Shown here: in pieces, positions 60,486-64,000 of the stretch
How positions within the stretch are numbered: the stretch's first letter is position 1
Layout: every line of letters starts with the position of its first letter
NCBI RefSeq assembly: GCF_001192835.1
Contig: NZ_DF968183.1
Span: 558,001-622,000 of the forward strand
DNA from: Lentimicrobium saccharophilum
GTDB taxonomy: Bacteria; Bacteroidota; Bacteroidia; Bacteroidales; Lentimicrobiaceae
Length of the DNA stretch: 64,000 nt
Direction: 5' to 3'
Program-made: the position numbers and the translations under genes
Notes under the pieces: model-generated
What the model was told of the DNA's origin: nothing
Database searches by the model: none
What the model saw: only the letters and a program-made list of their open reading frames with translations

Positions 60486-61442
60486 ATGAAAAGGACCATT
60501 ATTAAAATTGATGAAGATTTGTGCAACGGATGCGGCAATTGTGTACCGAATTGCCATGAAGGCGCACTGCAGATTATCGACGGAAAAGCCAGGCTGATCA
60601 GCGACCTGTTCTGCGACGGACTGGGCGCCTGCATCGGACACTGCCCCGAGGGAGCCATTGCCATGGAAGAGCGTGAGGCAGAACCCTATGATGAAATCAA
60701 GGTAATGGAGCTGATGGTTCCCAAAGGCCGCAACACAATTCTGGCTCATCTGGAGCATCTGCGCGATCACAACGAAACCGAACTGCTCAAACAGGCCATC
60801 AATTACATCAAGGAAAACAATATTGATATGAGTCCGAAAAATGGCGAAACCTTACACAATCACACCCACCATCATTCCCGTCCTCAGGCATTCGGAAACC
60901 TGAGCGAGGCCAGGGCGGCAGTAGCTCCGGCAGCATCGGGATGCGGAGGAGGTTGCCCCGGATCAAAACCCATAGACTTCAATATTGACCTGAAAAAGGT
61001 TCAGGATGCTGTAGCAGAGGCAAAAGCCGACACAACAGTTGTTTCAGGCGGTGATGCGCCTTCGGAACTCCGGCAGTGGCCCGTTCAGTTGCATCTTCTG
61101 AATCCGCAGGCGGGATACTTTAAAAATGCCGATGTGGTATTGGCCGCCGATTGCGTGGCCTTCTCGATGGGAAATTTCCACAACAAATACCTCAGGGGAA
61201 AAACGCTTGCCATAGCATGTCCGAAACTCGACTCAAACAAGGAATCTTACGTGGAGAAGCTTACGACAATGATCAGAGAAAGCAATATCAACACACTGAA
61301 CGTGGTAATGATGGAAGTACCCTGCTGCGGCGGATTGCTTCAGATAGCGCAAATGGCAAGGCAAAAAGCGGGAAAAAATATCCCTGTAAAAAAGAGCCTC
61401 ATTGGCGTGCAGGGCAATGTGCTGTCGGAAGAATGGGTTTAA
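60486..61442 (+). CDS. Ferredoxin-like 4Fe-4S protein of the hcp operon
   Basis: The 318-residue protein opens with a canonical 4Fe-4S motif (Cys13, 16, 19, 23 in CNGCGNCVPNC). The second motif, CDGLGACIGHC, has leucine at the position of the second cysteine, leaving Cys43, 49 and 53 only. A histidine-rich segment (HNHTHHHSRP, about 121-130) and a CGGGCPGS stretch follow. The C-terminal domain (about 205-318) has further cysteines (LAADCVAF, IACPKLDSN, VPCCGGL). Such proteins often accompany hcp and are presumed to supply its electrons. The operon position, 16 bp after the Rrf2 gene, agrees. Confidence 0.8.
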   Translation: MKRTIIKIDEDLCNGCGNCVPNCHEGALQIIDGKARLISDLFCDGLGACIGHCPEGAIAMEEREAEPYDEIKVMELMVPKGRNTILAHLEHLRDHNETELLKQAINYIKENNIDMSPKNGETLHNHTHHHSRPQAFGNLSEARAAVAPAASGCGGGCPGSKPIDFNIDLKKVQDAVAEAKADTTVVSGGDAPSELRQWPVQLHLLNPQAGYFKNADVVLAADCVAFSMGNFHNKYLRGKTLAIACPKLDSNKESYVEKLTTMIRESNINTLNVVMMEVPCCGGLLQIAQMARQKAGKNIPVKKSLIGVQGNVLSEEWV

Positions 61443-61477
61443 CAGTCATCAATGCGGAAACACCAAAACCACAAAAT

Positions 61478-62773
61478 ATGAAACGAACTATTGGTAAAAC
61501 TTTAATTCTTTTGGCCCTGTCAGTGGCGCTTCCGGAAATCAGCAACGCACAGTTTGTACTGAGCGGCGAACTCCGTCCGCGCGTTGAATACAGGCATGGA
61601 TTCAAATCACCTGCAGAAGAAGACATGACTGCTGCCGCATTTATCTCACAGCGCAGCCGGCTTAACCTGGCTTACAAAAATGAAAAAATGAAGATTGGCT
61701 TTAGTTTTCAGGATGTAAGGGTATGGGGAGATGTTCCGCAATTGAACCTTTCTGACAACAGCTTTTCGGTACATGAAGCCTGGGGAGAGTATTTTATTAC
61801 CCCCACCCTGTCGCTTAAGGCCGGACGCATGGAACTGGTCTATGACGACGCCCGCATGCTTGGGAATGTAGACTGGGCGCAACAGGGACGCAGCCACGAC
61901 ATCGGCCTGCTCAAATGGGAGCCTGCTTCCTGGAAAATACATGCCGGGTTTGCATTCAATCAGGACAAAGAGCAATTGCAAAACAGAATATACACCGTCG
62001 CCGGTAACTACAAATCCCTGCAGTTACTCTGGATCAACCGGAAATGGGATAACCTCGGCCTGAGTTTCCTGTTTCTGAACAACGGCAAACAAAACACCGA
62101 GGAAAATGGCGAGATTGTAAGTTACAACACCCGTTTCAGCCAGACTTTCGGCGGAACCGGCAGCTGGGAACTGAAGCCTCTTACCCTCAGTGGATCTATC
62201 TATAAGCAAACCGGCAAGGACGTGCCTGAAGTCGAAATCGATGCCCTGATGTACGCCCTGAGTCTGAAGTGGTCAGTCACCAAAACACTGAGCATTACCC
62301 CAGGACTTGAACGCCTCTCTGGCACCAGCCAGAAAGATGCGGCAGATCCTGATTTCAACGAAAACAACAGCTTTAACCCGTTTTACGGCACCAACCACAA
62401 ATTCAACGGCAACATGGACTACTATTATGTGGGAAACCACATCAACAGTGTCGGACTGCAAAATATTTTCGTTAAAATAAATTACGTTAAAAACCGCCTC
62501 AGCCTAGGTGCTGATGTGCATTTATTCAGCGCAGCAGCCGATATTATCGATCCGGAAAACCCCGCCGAGACATTGAATAAAAACCTTGGCCAGGAGCTTG
62601 ACATCTACATGGGATATAAGCTGGCTGATAATGTGATGCTGAATGCCGGTTATTCACAATACTTTGCGACTGAATCAACCATTGCGCTCAAAGGCGGCAG
62701 CAAGGATGAAACCAGCAACTGGATCTGGGCATCCCTCACTTTCAAACCACAATTTCTGAACACGGCAAAATAA
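61478..62773 (+). CDS. Alginate-export-family outer-membrane porin
   Basis: The frame opens at 61151 inside the previous gene, but the ATG at 61478 gives a clear signal peptide (MKRTIGKTLILLALSVALPE ... SNAQ) and a 431-residue beta-barrel. Blocks such as SQRSRLNLAYKNEKMKIGFS, HEAWGEYFITPTLSLKAGRM and DDARMLGNVDWAQQGRSHD are those of the alginate export / OprD-like barrel family, which in Bacteroidota often serves anion or small-molecule passage. It lies between the Fe-S protein gene and hcp on one strand, 36 bp after the former. A role in passing nitrogen oxides or another substrate is only an inference. Confidence 0.83.
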   Translation: MKRTIGKTLILLALSVALPEISNAQFVLSGELRPRVEYRHGFKSPAEEDMTAAAFISQRSRLNLAYKNEKMKIGFSFQDVRVWGDVPQLNLSDNSFSVHEAWGEYFITPTLSLKAGRMELVYDDARMLGNVDWAQQGRSHDIGLLKWEPASWKIHAGFAFNQDKEQLQNRIYTVAGNYKSLQLLWINRKWDNLGLSFLFLNNGKQNTEENGEIVSYNTRFSQTFGGTGSWELKPLTLSGSIYKQTGKDVPEVEIDALMYALSLKWSVTKTLSITPGLERLSGTSQKDAADPDFNENNSFNPFYGTNHKFNGNMDYYYVGNHINSVGLQNIFVKINYVKNRLSLGADVHLFSAAADIIDPENPAETLNKNLGQELDIYMGYKLADNVMLNAGYSQYFATESTIALKGGSKDETSNWIWASLTFKPQFLNTAK

Positions 62774-62852
62774 ATTAAGGCCGGATTTCATAAAAATTTT
62801 CAAAGTAAAAACCTTAATCAATCCAATATTAACACACAAAAAAAATTAAATC

Positions 62853-64000
62853 ATGAGCATGTTTTGCTATCAATGCCAGGAAACAGCCAAAGGGACGGGC
62901 TGTACCATCAAGGGTGTCTGCGGAAAGACCGATGATGTTGCCAATCTTCAGGATCTGCTGATGTTTGTTCTCAAGGGAATCTCTGTTTACAGCGCGAAGG
63001 CCCGGGAAAAAGGAATTGAAAATGCTGAAGTAAACAAGTTTATCACCGACAGCCTGTTCACCACCATTACCAATGCCAACTTCGACCGCGCGGTTTTCAT
63101 CAAACGCATCAACGAAGGTTTGAAAATCCGTGCCGCCGTTAAGGAAGTCTGCGAAAAAGCCGGTATTTCATTAAGCGGAACGCTGCCCGAGTGCGCAACC
63201 TGGTTTGCATCCACCGAAGCTGAATTTGACGCCAAAGCGCCGCTGGTAGGGGTACTCACCACTGAAAATGAAGATGTCCGTTCACTGCGCGAACTGCTGA
63301 CCTACGGGCTCAAAGGGATGGCAGCCTACACAGAACACGCCTATAATCTGGGCTTCGAAGACCCCGCGCTTTATGCCTTTATGCAACGCGCCCTGTTAGC
63401 CACCCTCAACGACAATCTTTCAGCCGACGAATTGGTAGGCCTGGTGATGGAATGCGGAAAATACGGTGTAACCGCCATGGCTTTGCTCGACAAAGCCAAC
63501 ACCAGCAGCTACGGCAATCCTGAAATTACCAAGGTCAACATCGGTGTAGGCACAAAACCCGGAATCCTGATCAGCGGCCACGACCTGAAGGACATGGAAG
63601 AGTTGCTGAAACAGACCGAAGGCACCGGTGTGGACGTATACACCCACAGCGAAATGCTGCCGGCCAACTACTACCCTGCTTTCAAGAAATACAGTCACTT
63701 CGTGGGCAACTACGGAAGCTCATGGTGGAAACAGAAAGAAGATTTCGAAACCTTCAACGGGCCCATCCTCTTCACCACCAACTGTATCGTACCTCCTCCC
63801 GTAAATGCAAAATACAGGGATAAAGTCTATACCACCGGAGCTGCCGGTTTCTCAGGTTTCAAACACATCGCCAACCGCGAAAACGGCAGGATGAAGGATT
63901 TCAGCGAGATCATCGCGCATGCAAAGAAATGTGCCCCGCCTGTGGAAATTGAAAAAGGCGAGATTATCGGAGGATTTGCCCATGCACAGGTATTTGCCCT
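62853..64000 (+). CDS. hcp: Hybrid cluster protein (hydroxylamine reductase), partial
   Basis: The first 382 codons are in the window; the 3' end is cut off. The N-terminal cluster cysteines Cys5, 8, 17 and 23 have the C-x2-C-x8-C-x5-C spacing of the 4Fe-4S (anaerobe) class rather than the enterobacterial 2Fe-2S class. Hybrid-cluster ligands are visible as His in SGHDLKDM, Glu in YTHSEMLPA and Cys in TTNCIVPP. Hcp reduces nitric oxide or hydroxylamine and protects against nitrosative stress. It follows the porin gene by 79 bp and is last of the visible operon under the Rrf2 regulator. Confidence 0.96.
   Translation, partial: MSMFCYQCQETAKGTGCTIKGVCGKTDDVANLQDLLMFVLKGISVYSAKAREKGIENAEVNKFITDSLFTTITNANFDRAVFIKRINEGLKIRAAVKEVCEKAGISLSGTLPECATWFASTEAEFDAKAPLVGVLTTENEDVRSLRELLTYGLKGMAAYTEHAYNLGFEDPALYAFMQRALLATLNDNLSADELVGLVMECGKYGVTAMALLDKANTSSYGNPEITKVNIGVGTKPGILISGHDLKDMEELLKQTEGTGVDVYTHSEMLPANYYPAFKKYSHFVGNYGSSWWKQKEDFETFNGPILFTTNCIVPPPVNAKYRDKVYTTGAAGFSGFKHIANRENGRMKDFSEIIAHAKKCAPPVEIEKGEIIGGFAHAQVFA

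Noticed and set aside
61151-61477. Upstream extension of the porin frame
   Set aside because: Overlaps the Fe-S protein gene in another frame; the signal peptide begins at 61478.
1-64000. tRNA, rRNA or riboswitch genes
   Set aside because: No cloverleaf-like segment, rRNA signature or recognisable riboswitch core was seen by eye; a covariance-model search would be decisive.

Overview
The window is a chromosomal segment of a member of the phylum Bacteroidota, most likely an anaerobic or facultative Bacteroidales-like organism; genus is not resolvable by eye. Three lines of evidence agree. Five large secreted proteins end in the short sorting domain of the type IX secretion system (T9SS). Several genes are preceded by the Bacteroidota promoter signature TTTG-N18..20-TAnnTTTG. 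Classical Shine-Dalgarno sites are almost absent. I see no rRNA, tRNA, CRISPR array, phage genes or intact insertion sequence.

Layout. 0.4-4.7 kb: a double AAA+ ATPase and a convergent subtilisin-type protease. 5.1-11.2 kb: a six-gene operon (octaheme cytochrome c, membrane cytochrome b, double-rhodanese lipoprotein, two YeeE/YedE sulfur permeases, degenerate rhodanese). It looks like a periplasmic sulfur-compound redox and uptake module, and three of its products end in the same Gly-Gly-Cys tail. 11.2-21.5 kb: lipid A-type acyltransferase, GNAT acetyltransferase, a LytS/LytTR two-component pair whose kinase has six PAS domains, an operon of two methyltransferases with a secreted protein, and an MFS exporter. 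21.5-25.9 kb: tandem paralogous T9SS cargo proteins with a thioredoxin-like CGPC domain. 26.1-30.2 kb: metal homeostasis (Cu+-ATPase, CDF exporter, small HMA protein) followed by iron-type superoxide dismutase. 30.3-37.5 kb: peptidase E, a large repeat protein, a PorE-like OmpA protein and a beta-propeller protein. 37.5-46.1 kb: two T9SS cargo proteins, one a HEMGH metalloprotease, then 1.35 kb of repeat debris. 46.1-57.7 kb: folD, ffh, a Trk/Ktr potassium transporter pair, another T9SS cargo protein, a LEA-type lipoprotein and bipA. 57.9-59.0 kb: four tandem copies of a 317-bp hairpin-rich repeat. 59.3-64.0 kb: two Rrf2-family Fe-S regulators sharing an upstream motif, an Fe-S protein, a porin and hcp (hybrid cluster protein, cut by the window end), probably a nitrosative or redox stress regulon.

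The strongest candidate for an undescribed system is the 5.1-11.2 kb operon. It joins electron-transfer proteins, sulfur permeases and rhodanese-fold proteins; two of the rhodanese folds have lost the catalytic loop cysteine but carry a cysteine at the extreme C-terminus. Its promoter holds a dyad, ATTTAGA-N6-TCTAAAT, that recurs with N5 spacing ahead of the copper ATPase gene and, with one mismatch, upstream of the large metalloprotease gene.
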